Below, in pieces: positions 9,498-17,278 of a stretch of DNA of 64,000 nt. Positions within the stretch are counted from its first letter, which is position 1. Each line of letters starts with the position of its first letter. The position numbers and the translations under genes are program-made. Source of the DNA: Actinospineispora eucalypti (lineage in GTDB: Bacteria; Actinomycetota; Actinomycetes; Mycobacteriales; Pseudonocardiaceae). The notes beneath the pieces were generated by a model. It was not told where the DNA came from. It did not search any database and worked only from the letters and a program-made list of their open reading frames with translations. The stretch is from contig JACHMT010000005.1 of the NCBI GenBank assembly GCA_014208095.1, forward strand, positions 868,001 to 932,000, in the 5' to 3' direction.

Positions 9498-9959
9498 TTA
9501 GTCGGCCAGGTGGGTGAGGGTGTGGAGGAGGTTGTGGGGGTCGGCGATGTCGGCCACCAGGGTTTGTTCCAGGTCGGCCAGTTTCGCCGTGACCTTGCGG
9601 TGGGTGGCGCGGCCGCGGGAGCTGAGGTAGACGCGGACCCGGCGGCGGTCGGCGGGGTCCACCTCGCGGTAGGCCACGGCGGTGAGCACCAGCCGGTCGG
9701 TGACCCGGGTCAGGGTGGGGCCGGTGACCAGGGTGGCGGCCGCGAGCTCGGTCATCGTGGAGCCGCGTGCCGCGGCCAGCGCGTCGATGACCAGCCACTG
9801 GTCCAGGGTCAGGCCCGCCGACTTCAGCACCGGTTCCACCTTGGCGGTGACCCGCCGGGCGGCCCGGGTGAGCGTGCGGACCAGCCGGACGTCCGACTGC
9901 GTCTCCACCGGGCGCCAAACTGGGCGCCCGCCCGATGCCGGCTCCGCCGCTGTTTCCAT
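9498..9959 (-). CDS. MarR-family transcriptional regulator
   Basis: 153-aa winged-helix dimeric repressor type. The central winged helix reads LDQWLVIDALAA, TMTELAAATLVTGPTLTRVTDRL and VDPADRRRVRVYLSSRG, the DxRD/R wing pattern of the family. It is divergent from the amiC-like gene by 100 nt, so it is the obvious candidate to control the amidase operon; a 12-bp dyad at 11178-11189 before amiS is one possible target. The first 20 residues are unusual: part of a GC-rich repeat (9909-9949) also found inside fdsB encodes them. The ligand is unknown, with amides a guess from context. Confidence 0.85.
   Translation of the reverse strand: METAAEPASGGRPVWRPVETQSDVRLVRTLTRAARRVTAKVEPVLKSAGLTLDQWLVIDALAAARGSTMTELAAATLVTGPTLTRVTDRLVLTAVAYREVDPADRRRVRVYLSSRGRATHRKVTAKLADLEQTLVADIADPHNLLHTLTHLAD
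9909..9949 (-). repeat. Intragenic GC-rich repeat R5 in the 5' end of the MarR gene
   Basis: On the minus strand, CGGCGGAGCCGGC (9949-9937) is followed 6 nt later by a 22-nt block starting CGGGCGCCCAGTTTGG (9930-9909). Both blocks occur in fdsB at 30294-30338 (13 of 13 and 21 of 22 bases) with a 9-nt spacer. Length differences are multiples of three, so the reading frame is kept in both genes. Confidence 0.75.
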
Positions 9960-10059
9960 TCCGCCATCCCCGTACTTGTGTAAATCTTGTGCGATTGTAA
10001 GACTTCCACCTGAAAGTAAGCCAGCGCAGAAGGTTCCACCCTTTTCGGGAGGCGGTCAC

Positions 10060-11133
10060 GTGCAACCCGCCGCCGTCCGCGACCGGGCCAGCACCTGGCG
10101 GGTCGCGATGGTGATCCCGCTGCAGGGGCCGGCCGGCCTGTTCGGCCCGTCGTGCGAGGCGATCAGCCAGCTCGCCGCGCACGAGCTGAACCAGGAGGGC
10201 GGCATCCTGGGGCGCGAGGTGCGGGTGCGCATCGTGGACGGCGGCGCGCCGCCCGAGCGGGTGGCCGCCGAGCTGGGCCGGCTGCTGCGCGACGGTGAGG
10301 TCGACGCGGTCACCGGCTGGCACATTTCCTCGGTGCGGCACGCGCTGGCGCCGGTGCTGGCCGACCGGGTGCCCTACGTCTACACGTCGCTCTACGAGGG
10401 CGGCGAGCGGCGGGCCGGGATCTACTGCTGCGGCGAGGTCCCCCGGTTCCAGATCCGCCCCGCCCTGCACTGGCTGCGCGAGCACCTGGCCGTGCGCCGG
10501 TGGCACATCGTGGGTGACGACTACGTGTGGCCGCGCGGTTCGGCCGTCGCGGTTCGCCGGTACGCCCGCGAGCTGGACCTGGACATCGTGGGGGAGAGCT
10601 TCGTGCGGCTCGGCTCCGGAGCGGCCGGGCGGATGGCCGAGCGGGTCGCCGCCAGCGGCTGCGACGGCGTGCTGATGCTGCTGGTCGGGCAGGACGCGGT
10701 GCGGTTCAACCGGCGCTTCGGCGCGCTGGGCCTGCACGAGCGGATCGTCCGGTACTCCCCGCTGATGGAGGAGAACATGCTGCTGGCCAGCGGCGCCGGC
10801 GCGACCAGGAACCTGTTCGTGTCCGCCGGGTACTTCCGCTCGCTGGTCACCGCCGACGCGCTCGACCTGGTCGGCCGGTACACCGGCCTGCACGGGGCGA
10901 CCGCGCCGCCGTTGAACAACATGGCCGAGTCCTGCTACGAGGGCATGCACACGATGGCCCGGCTGGCCGGGCGGGCCGGGTCCGCCGACCTGCGCGCGCT
11001 GAACGCGGCGATCGACGGCGTGGCCTACCACGGGCCGCGCGGCACCGTGGAGTTCCACGGCCCGCAGGCCGCTCAGCACGTCTACCTCGCGGTGGCCGAC
11101 GGCCACGACTTCGATGTGATCACCCGCCTCTGA
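10060..11133 (+). CDS. AmiC/UrtA-type amide-binding periplasmic-fold protein
   Basis: 357 aa, type I periplasmic binding fold of the Leu/Ile/Val-, urea- and amide-binding group: WRVAMVIPLQGPAGLFGPSCE at the start, AAHELNQEGGILGREVRVRIVDGG near residue 40, and a mid-protein YVWPRGSA segment as in AmiC. There is no signal peptide, so it is probably cytoplasmic like Pseudomonas AmiC, the amide sensor that holds back the antiterminator AmiR. No AmiR is present here, so a sensor role would need another partner. GTG 10060 is chosen because GGGAGG lies 7 nt upstream; the frame is open much further 5' but runs through the marR gene on the other strand. First gene of the amidase operon. Confidence 0.82.
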   Translation: MQPAAVRDRASTWRVAMVIPLQGPAGLFGPSCEAISQLAAHELNQEGGILGREVRVRIVDGGAPPERVAAELGRLLRDGEVDAVTGWHISSVRHALAPVLADRVPYVYTSLYEGGERRAGIYCCGEVPRFQIRPALHWLREHLAVRRWHIVGDDYVWPRGSAVAVRRYARELDLDIVGESFVRLGSGAAGRMAERVAASGCDGVLMLLVGQDAVRFNRRFGALGLHERIVRYSPLMEENMLLASGAGATRNLFVSAGYFRSLVTADALDLVGRYTGLHGATAPPLNNMAESCYEGMHTMARLAGRAGSADLRALNAAIDGVAYHGPRGTVEFHGPQAAQHVYLAVADGHDFDVITRL

Positions 11134-11177
11134 TCTGCGCCGACCCGCGCGGCAGGGGCCTTGTTGCGATCTATTAG

Positions 11178-11189
11178 TTTCATATGAAA
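11178..11189. promoter_or_regulatory. Palindromic operator candidate upstream of amiS
   Basis: TTTCATATGAAA is a perfect 12-bp dyad within an AT-rich island (11171-11195), flanked by TATTAG and TAGTTC, which is the style of MarR-family operators. It lies 48 nt before the amiS start and 45 nt after the amiC-like stop, so amiS-amiE-amiB may have their own regulated promoter. The local drop in GC stands out. Confidence 0.55.
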
Positions 11190-11236
11190 TAGTTCTATGT
11201 GACGGTCAACCCACGCAACGAAGCGGGAGGATGACG

Positions 11237-11860
11237 ATGAGCAATGTCGGCCTGCTCTATGTCGGAGCGGTCCTTTTGGTCAACGGCCTGATGCTGCTGG
11301 GCCACGTACCGGCCCGGTCGGCGGCGGTGCTAAACCTGTTCGTCGGGGCGCTGCAGTGCGTCACCCCGGTGGTACTGATCATCCAGGCCGGCGGCAACGC
11401 GGACGCCATCCTGGGCGCCTCCGGGCTGTTCCTGTTCGGTTTCACCTACCTGTACGTCGGCATCGTCAACCTGGCCGGCCTGGAGCCGGAGGGGATCGGC
11501 TGGTTCTCGCTGTTCGTCGCGGGCGCCGCCGTGGTGTACGCCGGGCTGTCCTTCGGTCACCTCGCCGACCCGGTCTTCGGCGTCATCTGGCTGGCCTGGG
11601 CCGTGCTCTGGACGCTGTTCTTCCTGGTGCTCGGCCTCGGCCGGGAGCGGCTGACCCGGTTCACCGGCTGGGCCGTGGTGCTGCTGTCCCAACCCACCTG
11701 CACCGTGCCGGCGTTCCTGGGCATGACCGGCGGCTACCGGTCCACCGGCGGCCTGGCGCTGCTCGCCGCGCTGGTCTTCGCCGCCCTGTTCGGCCTGGCC
11801 GCGGTGCTCGGTCGGCACCACCAGAACGCGCCGGCACCCAACTCGATCGTTCCCGCCTGA
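11237..11860 (+). CDS. amiS: AmiS/UreI-family amide or urea channel
   Basis: 207-aa integral membrane protein with six to seven hydrophobic segments from the first residues ([19 protein letters not shown], then about 25-45, 55-80, 85-105, 110-135, 140-165, 168-190). The family forms small channels for short aliphatic amides or urea in the inner membrane. ATG 11237 has GGGAGG 6 nt upstream; the ATG at 11231 directly abuts that site and is less likely. Gene order amiC-like, amiS, amiE, amiB-like matches the components of the Pseudomonas amidase operon in a different order. It would deliver the substrate to AmiE. Confidence 0.9.
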   Translation: MSNVGLLYVGAVLLVNGLMLLGHVPARSAAVLNLFVGALQCVTPVVLIIQAGGNADAILGASGLFLFGFTYLYVGIVNLAGLEPEGIGWFSLFVAGAAVVYAGLSFGHLADPVFGVIWLAWAVLWTLFFLVLGLGRERLTRFTGWAVVLLSQPTCTVPAFLGMTGGYRSTGGLALLAALVFAALFGLAAVLGRHHQNAPAPNSIVPA

Positions 11861-11879
11861 TCAACCGAAGGAGAAACGC

Positions 11880-12917
11880 ATGCGACACGGTGACATCTCA
11901 GCCAGCCCGGACACCGTCGGCGTGGCGGTGGTGAACTACAAGATGCCCCGGCTGCATACCAAGGCCGAGGTGCTGGACAACGCGCGCAAGATCGCCGACA
12001 TGCTGATCGGCATGAAGACCGGGCTGCCCGGCATGGACCTGGTGGTGTTCCCGGAGTACTCCACCCAGGGGATCATGTACGACCAGGAGGAGATGTACGC
12101 GACGGCGGCCACCGTGCCCGGTGAGGAGACCGACATCTTCGCCGCCGCCTGCCGGGAGGCCAACACCTGGGGCGTCTTCTCCATCACCGGTGAGCAGCAC
12201 GAGGACCACCCGAACAAGCCGCCGTACAACACCCTGGTGCTGATCAACAACCGCGGCGAGATCGTGCAGAAGTACCGCAAGATCCTGCCCTGGTGCCCCA
12301 TCGAGGGGTGGTACCCGGGCGACTCCACCTACGTCACCGAGGGGCCGAAGGGCCTGAAGATCTCGCTGATCATCTGCGACGACGGCAACTACCCGGAGAT
12401 CTGGCGGGACTGCGCCATGAAGGGCGCCGAGCTGATCGTGCGCTGCCAGGGCTACATGTACCCGGCCAAGGACCAGCAGGTGCTCATGGCCAAGGCGATG
12501 GCCTGGGCCAACAACTGTTACGTGGCGGTGGCCAACGCGGCCGGGTTCGACGGCGTCTACTCCTACTTCGGCCACTCGTCGATCATCGGCTTCGACGGCC
12601 GCACGCTGGGCGAGACCGGCGAGGAGGAGTACGGCATCCAGTACGCGCAGCTGTCGCTGTCCGCGATCCGGGACGCCCGCGAGTTCGACCAGTCGCAGAA
12701 CCACCTGTTCAAGCTGCTCCACCGGGGCTACTCAGGCGTGCACGCGGCCGGCGACGGGGACAAGGGCGTCGCGGACTGCCCGTTCGAGTTCTACCGCGAG
12801 TGGGTCACCGACGCGCAGAAGACCCAGGAGCGGGTGGAGGCGATCACCCGGAGCACCGTCGGGGTGGCCGACTGCCGGGTGGGCGAGCTGCCCGTCGAGC
12901 GGACCATGCAGGCCTGA
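11880..12917 (+). CDS. amiE: Aliphatic amidase
   Basis: Hydrolyses short aliphatic amides such as acetamide to the acid and ammonia; cytoplasmic nitrilase-superfamily enzyme forming a homohexamer in known members. 345 aa. The catalytic set sits exactly where expected: Glu59 in FPEYST, Lys134 in KYRKILPW, Glu142 in IEGW and nucleophile Cys166 in [13 protein letters not shown] 11880 follows AAGGAG. Placed 19 nt after amiS and 11 nt before the amiB-like gene, so clearly one operon. Identity to the family is very high over the whole length, so this is the firmest call in the locus. Confidence 0.96.
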   Translation: MRHGDISASPDTVGVAVVNYKMPRLHTKAEVLDNARKIADMLIGMKTGLPGMDLVVFPEYSTQGIMYDQEEMYATAATVPGEETDIFAAACREANTWGVFSITGEQHEDHPNKPPYNTLVLINNRGEIVQKYRKILPWCPIEGWYPGDSTYVTEGPKGLKISLIICDDGNYPEIWRDCAMKGAELIVRCQGYMYPAKDQQVLMAKAMAWANNCYVAVANAAGFDGVYSYFGHSSIIGFDGRTLGETGEEEYGIQYAQLSLSAIRDAREFDQSQNHLFKLLHRGYSGVHAAGDGDKGVADCPFEFYREWVTDAQKTQERVEAITRSTVGVADCRVGELPVERTMQA

Positions 12918-12928
12918 GCGCGGGTGCC

Positions 12929-13975
12929 ATGCCGTTCCTGACCGACATGTACCACGAACAGAACCGCCGGCGGGACGGCCGGGCCGACGGCGCGCCGGTC
13001 GCCATTGCGGATGGCCGGCCGCCGCCGGGGACGTTCGACGCCTCGGCGGTGGCCGAGCGGCTGCGGGCCAGGGTGATCGGCCAGGACCGGGCGGTGGCGG
13101 CGGTGTTGCGTGGGCTGGTGCTCGCGCGCGCCGGCGTCAACGACCCGGACCGGCCGTTGGCCAACCTGCTGCTGGTCGGCCCTACCGGGGTGGGCAAGAC
13201 CGAGCTGGTCCGCCGGGTGGCGGCCGAGCTGCGCTCCGGGCCGGACGACCTGTGCCGGGTGGACATGAACTCGCTGGCCCAGGAGCACTACGCCGCGTCG
13301 TTCAGCGGTGCGCCGCCCGGCTACGCCGGGAGCAAGGAGGCGTTCACGCTGTTCGACCCGACCACGGTCGAGGGCGACCCGTACACCCCGGGGATCGTGC
13401 TGTTCGACGAGGTGGAGAAGGCCCACCCCACGGTGCTGCGGGCGCTGTTGCAGGTGCTGGACAGCGGCACGCTGCGGCTGGCCAGCGGGCAGCGCACCAT
13501 CTCGTTCCGCAACTCGTTCGTGTTCCTCACCTCCAACCTGGGCTCCACCGAGCTGGCCCGCCGGGCCGGATCCCGCTGGCGGCGGATCCGGTACCGGGAC
13601 GACGAGTCGGTGGTGCGCGGGGCACTGCGGGACTTCTTCGACCCGGAGTTCCTCAACCGGATCGACGAGACCGTCGTGTTCGGCTCGCTGGACCGCGCGG
13701 CGTGCGCGCGCATCGCCGCCCTGGAGGCGGCGCTGCTGGTCAAGCGGCTGAGCCGGCGGCGGGTCGAGCTGTCCGTGGACGAGTCGGCGATCCGCCTGCT
13801 GGCCGAGCGCGGCTTCGACCCGGTGTACGGGGCGCGCGGGCTGCGCCGGGTGGTGCGCGAGCTCCTGGCCACCCCGGTGGCCGAGCTGCTCACCCGCCCC
13901 GGCGAGCGGCCGACCCGGCTCGGTGCGACGGCGCGGGACGGGAGGATCACCGTGGGGGAGTGGGCAATCGACTGA
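12929..13975 (+). CDS. AmiB-like AAA+ ATPase (ClpA/B second-domain type)
   Basis: 348 aa, a single AAA+ module resembling the D2 domain of ClpB: Walker A GPTGVGKTEL near residue 90, Walker B IVLFDEVEKAHP near 160, sensor 1 FLTSNLGS near 195, arginine-finger region FLNRIDETVVF near 245 and sensor 2 GARGLRRVV near 310, plus the C-terminal small domain. It lacks the N-domain, D1 and the middle coiled coil of true ClpB. Pseudomonas AmiB is a similar stand-alone ATPase in the amidase operon, proposed to energise amide uptake or act as a chaperone. The stop codon TGA (13973-13975) lies within the first R3 repeat unit. Confidence 0.82.
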   Translation: MPFLTDMYHEQNRRRDGRADGAPVAIADGRPPPGTFDASAVAERLRARVIGQDRAVAAVLRGLVLARAGVNDPDRPLANLLLVGPTGVGKTELVRRVAAELRSGPDDLCRVDMNSLAQEHYAASFSGAPPGYAGSKEAFTLFDPTTVEGDPYTPGIVLFDEVEKAHPTVLRALLQVLDSGTLRLASGQRTISFRNSFVFLTSNLGSTELARRAGSRWRRIRYRDDESVVRGALRDFFDPEFLNRIDETVVFGSLDRAACARIAALEAALLVKRLSRRRVELSVDESAIRLLAERGFDPVYGARGLRRVVRELLATPVAELLTRPGERPTRLGATARDGRITVGEWAID

Positions 13976-14071
13976 ATCACCGTGCTGAAGTGACTGAATC
14001 AGCGTGCTGAAGTGACTGAATCAGCGTGCTGAAGTGACTGAATCACCGTGCTGGAGTGACTGAATCAGGGG
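13970..14071. repeat. R3 tandem array: four and a half 22-bp units
   Basis: Units begin at 13970, 13992, 14014 and 14036, each starting GACTGAATCA followed by the GTGCTGAAG block, with one or two differences, and a partial fifth begins at 14058. They contain no spacers, so this is not CRISPR. The unit carries TGA on the top strand and TGA on the bottom strand (TGAATCA / TGATTCA); the stop codons of both converging genes (13973-13975 and 14065-14067) are inside the array. Same family as 9366-9480. Confidence 0.85.
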
Positions 14072-15663
14072 GGTGGGGGGCCGAAGTGGGTGGGGGTGGC
14101 GGCGGTCCAGTCGTGGGCCCAGGCTTCGGGGGGTGAGTCCAGGAGTTCGCCGGGGCGTAGCCAGTCGTAGAGCTCGGCGTAGCTGCGCACCTCGGTGGGG
14201 GAGATCCGGCGGCGCAGCAGGCCGGGGTGCAGCTCGCCGGGGTCGTGCACGCCCAGCGAGGCCATGATCCGGGTGGCGCTGGCCACCGTGGCCCGGTGGA
14301 ATCTCTCCACCCGGTGCGACTTGTCCGGCACGTCCAGCGCGCGCGCCCGGCGCCGGTCCTGGGTGGCCACGCCGACCGGGCAGGTGTTGGTGTGGCAGCT
14401 CTGGGCCTGGATGCAACCGACGGCGAACATCATCGCCCTCGCCGCGTTGGTGTAGTCCGCGCCCTGGCACAGCCGCTTCACGATGTCCGACCCGCTGGCC
14501 ACCTTGCCCGAGGCGCCGATCCGCACCCGGTCCCGCAGGCCGGCGCCGACCAGCGCGTTGTGCACGGTGATCAGGCCTTCGGTGAGCGGCGTGCCGACGT
14601 GGTCCAGGAACTCCAGCGGCGCCGCGCCGGTACCGCCCTCCGCGCCGTCCACGATGATGAAGTCCGGCGCGGTGCCCACCTCGCGCATCGCCTTGCACAT
14701 TGCCAGCACATCGCGGCGCTGTCCGACGCACAGCTTGAAGCCGACCGGCTTGCCCTCGGCCAGCTCGCGCAGCTCGGCCACGAACTCGATCAGCCCGACC
14801 GGGGTGCTGAACGCCCGGTGTGCCGGCGGGGAGATCACCGTCCGGCCGATCGGCACCCCTCGCACACCGGCGATCTCCGCGTTCACCTTCGGCCCGGGCA
14901 GCACCCCGCCCAGGCCGGGCTTGGCGCCCTGGGACAGCTTGATCGACACGCAGCGAACCGCCGGGTGCGCGGCCTTCTCCTTGAACTGGGCCGGGTCGAA
15001 GTCACCGTCCGGGGTCCGGCAGCCGAAGTAGCCGGTGCCGAGCTCCCAGACCAGGTCGCCGCCCGGGCGCAGGTGGTACTCGGACAGCCCGCCCTCGCCG
15101 GTGTCGTGGGCGAAGCCGCCGTGCGCCGCGCCGGTGTTCAGGGCCAGGATCGCGTTGGAGGAGAGCGAGCCGAAGGACATCGCCGAGACGTTCAGCAGCG
15201 ACATCCGGTACGGCTGGCGGCAGTCCGGGCCGCCGATCCGCACCGTCGGCGGCGCCTCCGGCATGGGCAGCGGGCACATCGCGTGCACGAAGTGCTCGTA
15301 GCCGACCTCGTAGACCTCGCGCTCGGTGCCGAACGGCTCCTCGGCCTCGGTGCCCTTGGCCCGCTGGTAGACCAGCGAGCGGACCTCCCGGTCGTACGGC
15401 TGGCCGTCGGTGTTGCGTTCCACGAAGTACTGCTGGACCTCCGGGCGGATCGACTCCAGCAGGAACCGCATGTGGCCGGTGATCGGGTAGTTGCGCAGCA
15501 CCGAGTGCTGCCGCTGGGCCAGGTCGAACCCGCCGAGCACGCACAGAGCCAGCAGCGGGACGGCGGCCAGCCACCACCAGGGGCTGGTGGCTGCCAGCCA
15601 GATCGTCACGACGGCGCCGGCGACAACGGCGGCGACCGGGAGGTAGCGCGTCACACCCGGCAC
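14065..15663 (-). CDS. FMN-binding glutamate synthase-like protein (GltB domain, membrane-anchored)
   Basis: 532 aa. Two N-terminal hydrophobic segments (about 7-25 and 29-45) precede a GltB-type (alpha/beta)8 FMN domain. Visible family features: NVSAMSFGSLSSNAILALN, GGLSEYHLRPGGDLVWELGTGYFGCR, VSIKLSQGAKPGLGG, DFIIVDGAEGGTGAAPLEF, IGASGKVASGSDI and the Fe-S type cysteines in CIQAQSCHTNTCPVGVATQ. There is no glutaminase domain and no GltD partner nearby, so it is one of the stand-alone flavoproteins whose reaction is unknown; ordinary glutamate synthase function is unlikely. GTG start at 15663, with another GTG three codons in. 24 nt separate it from the F420 gene upstream. Confidence 0.85.
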   Translation of the reverse strand: MPGVTRYLPVAAVVAGAVVTIWLAATSPWWWLAAVPLLALCVLGGFDLAQRQHSVLRNYPITGHMRFLLESIRPEVQQYFVERNTDGQPYDREVRSLVYQRAKGTEAEEPFGTEREVYEVGYEHFVHAMCPLPMPEAPPTVRIGGPDCRQPYRMSLLNVSAMSFGSLSSNAILALNTGAAHGGFAHDTGEGGLSEYHLRPGGDLVWELGTGYFGCRTPDGDFDPAQFKEKAAHPAVRCVSIKLSQGAKPGLGGVLPGPKVNAEIAGVRGVPIGRTVISPPAHRAFSTPVGLIEFVAELRELAEGKPVGFKLCVGQRRDVLAMCKAMREVGTAPDFIIVDGAEGGTGAAPLEFLDHVGTPLTEGLITVHNALVGAGLRDRVRIGASGKVASGSDIVKRLCQGADYTNAARAMMFAVGCIQAQSCHTNTCPVGVATQDRRRARALDVPDKSHRVERFHRATVASATRIMASLGVHDPGELHPGLLRRRISPTEVRSYAELYDWLRPGELLDSPPEAWAHDWTAATPTHFGPPPP

Positions 15664-15687
15664 ATTAGTCCGACGACGGATTGTCGC

Positions 15688-16710
15688 TCAGGTCACCAGG
15701 TCGGTGATCAGCCGGAGCGTGTCCGGGCTGCCGCTGACCACCATGGTGGTGAGCAGCGAGTCCCGCCACTGGGGCAGCTCTTCGGCGATCTTCGCCTTGG
15801 GTCCGATCAGCGCGACCTGCTCGACCAGCGACAGCGGCACCGAGGCGATCGCCTGGTCCTTGCGCCCGGACAGGTAGAGCTCCTGGATCTGGGCGCACTC
15901 GTCCTCGTAGCCCATCCGGGCGAACACGTCGTAGTGGAAGTTGGCGCCCTTGGCGCCCATGCCGCCGATGTACAGCGCCAGGTGCGGTCGGATCTGGTTG
16001 GCGGCGGTCTCCACGTCGTCGTCCACCACCACGCTGACCATGCCGACGACCTCGAAGTCGTCCGGCTTGCGCCGGGCACCCGGGCGGGCGAAGCCCTCGG
16101 CCAGCGCGTCCCGGTAGTGCTGGTCGGCGCGCGGGGCGTAGAACAGCGGCTGCCACCCGTCGCCGATCTCGGCGGCCATCGCCACGTTCTTCGGGCCTTC
16201 GGCGGCCAGCAGGATCGGGATCTCCTCCCGCAGCGGGTGCAGCGTGGACCGCAGGGGCTTGCCCAGCCCGGCGCCGCCCGGGTGCGGGATGGTGTAGTGA
16301 TCGCCTTCGAACCGGACGGTCTCCCGGGCGATGGTGGAGCGCAGGATCCGCACGTACTCCCGGGTGCGGGCCAGCGGCTTCGGGTACGGCTGGCCGTACC
16401 AGCCCTCCACCACCTGGGGCCCCGACGCTCCGATGCCGATCACCACCCGGCCGCCGGAGAGGTGATCCAGGGTCATCGCGGCCATCGCCGTCGCGGTGGG
16501 GGTGCGGGCGGACAGCTGGATCACCGAGGTGCCCAGGCGGATCCGCTCGGTGTGCGCGCCCAGCCAGGCCAGCGGGGTGAGCGCGTCGGACCCGTAGGCC
16601 TCGGCGGTCCACATCGAGTCGAACCCCAGGTCCTCGGCGGCGGCCACCTGCTCGGCGACCCCCGGCGGGGGCCCCGCTGACCAGTACCCGAGCGCCAACC
16701 CCAGCTTCAT
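15688..16710 (-). CDS. F420-dependent LLM-class oxidoreductase
   Basis: 340-aa luciferase-like monooxygenase family TIM barrel. MKLGLALGYWSAGPP at the start, DSMWTAEAYGSDALTPLAWLGAHTERIRLGTSV, and GRVVIGIGASGPQVVEGWYG are typical of the F420-using mycobacterial/actinomycete group, which includes hydride-transfer reductases and dehydrogenases. ATG 16710 has GAGGAG 8 nt upstream. The next gene upstream (GtrA) ends 5 nt away, so they are co-transcribed. The substrate is not predictable from sequence. F420 use is inferred from the subfamily, not from a decisive residue. Confidence 0.85.
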   Translation of the reverse strand: MKLGLALGYWSAGPPPGVAEQVAAAEDLGFDSMWTAEAYGSDALTPLAWLGAHTERIRLGTSVIQLSARTPTATAMAAMTLDHLSGGRVVIGIGASGPQVVEGWYGQPYPKPLARTREYVRILRSTIARETVRFEGDHYTIPHPGGAGLGKPLRSTLHPLREEIPILLAAEGPKNVAMAAEIGDGWQPLFYAPRADQHYRDALAEGFARPGARRKPDDFEVVGMVSVVVDDDVETAANQIRPHLALYIGGMGAKGANFHYDVFARMGYEDECAQIQELYLSGRKDQAIASVPLSLVEQVALIGPKAKIAEELPQWRDSLLTTMVVSGSPDTLRLITDLVT

Positions 16711-16715
16711 CGCCA

Positions 16716-17243
16716 CTACTCCTCGATCGCGGTTTGTCCTGAGATCGTGGCACGCCGGCTGCCGGCCGGCTTGGCGAACACCACCCAGCGCATGGCGCTG
16801 TAGATGAACACCGCCTCGCAGGCGCCCGCGATCAACCGGGCCACGTGGTACTGCAGGCCCAGTGCGGCGAGGCCGCCGCCGACGCCGAGCAGGATCACCG
16901 CGTAGTTGATCAGGATCACGATGAAGAACAGCAGCGCCTGCCGCCCGACCGGCGCGTGGGAGTGGAAGTTCAGCCACCGGTTCAGCACGAAGCTGAGCGA
17001 GAACGCGATCGCGTAGCCCACCGTGATGGACACCCGAACCGGCAGGTCCAGCCAGCTGTGCGCCAGGGTGAGCAGCAGCAGGTCGACGCCGAAGGTGAAC
17101 CCGTTGATCGCGGCGAAGCCGAGGAAGTTCGGCGGCACCACCCGGGACAGCCCGAACGGCAGACGGCGCGCCACGGCGTCGCACAGGTCGGAGAAACGAT
17201 CGGCCACAGGTTTCCGGCGCGGGACGCCGCCCTGGTCGGTCAC
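16716..17243 (-). CDS. GtrA-family membrane protein
   Basis: 175 aa with four transmembrane segments (about 38-60, 68-90, 101-125, 133-152) and the conserved positions of the GtrA/DPMS group (FLGFAAINGFTFGVDLLLL, SFVLNRWLNFHS, RWVVFAKP). Members are linked to export or flipping of lipid-linked sugars across the cytoplasmic membrane. No glycosyltransferase is adjacent, so its sugar is unknown. GTG start at 17243. It lies 35 nt downstream of the pyruvate oxidase stop and directly precedes the LLM gene. Confidence 0.82.
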   Translation of the reverse strand: MTDQGGVPRRKPVADRFSDLCDAVARRLPFGLSRVVPPNFLGFAAINGFTFGVDLLLLTLAHSWLDLPVRVSITVGYAIAFSLSFVLNRWLNFHSHAPVGRQALLFFIVILINYAVILLGVGGGLAALGLQYHVARLIAGACEAVFIYSAMRWVVFAKPAGSRRATISGQTAIEE

Positions 17244-17278
17244 GTCTCCAGGATGCCAGGCCGCCGCGCGCGGGGTTT

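Noticed and set aside
13970-14071. CRISPR array
   Set aside because: Units are 22 bp and directly contiguous, with no spacers, and no cas genes are present.
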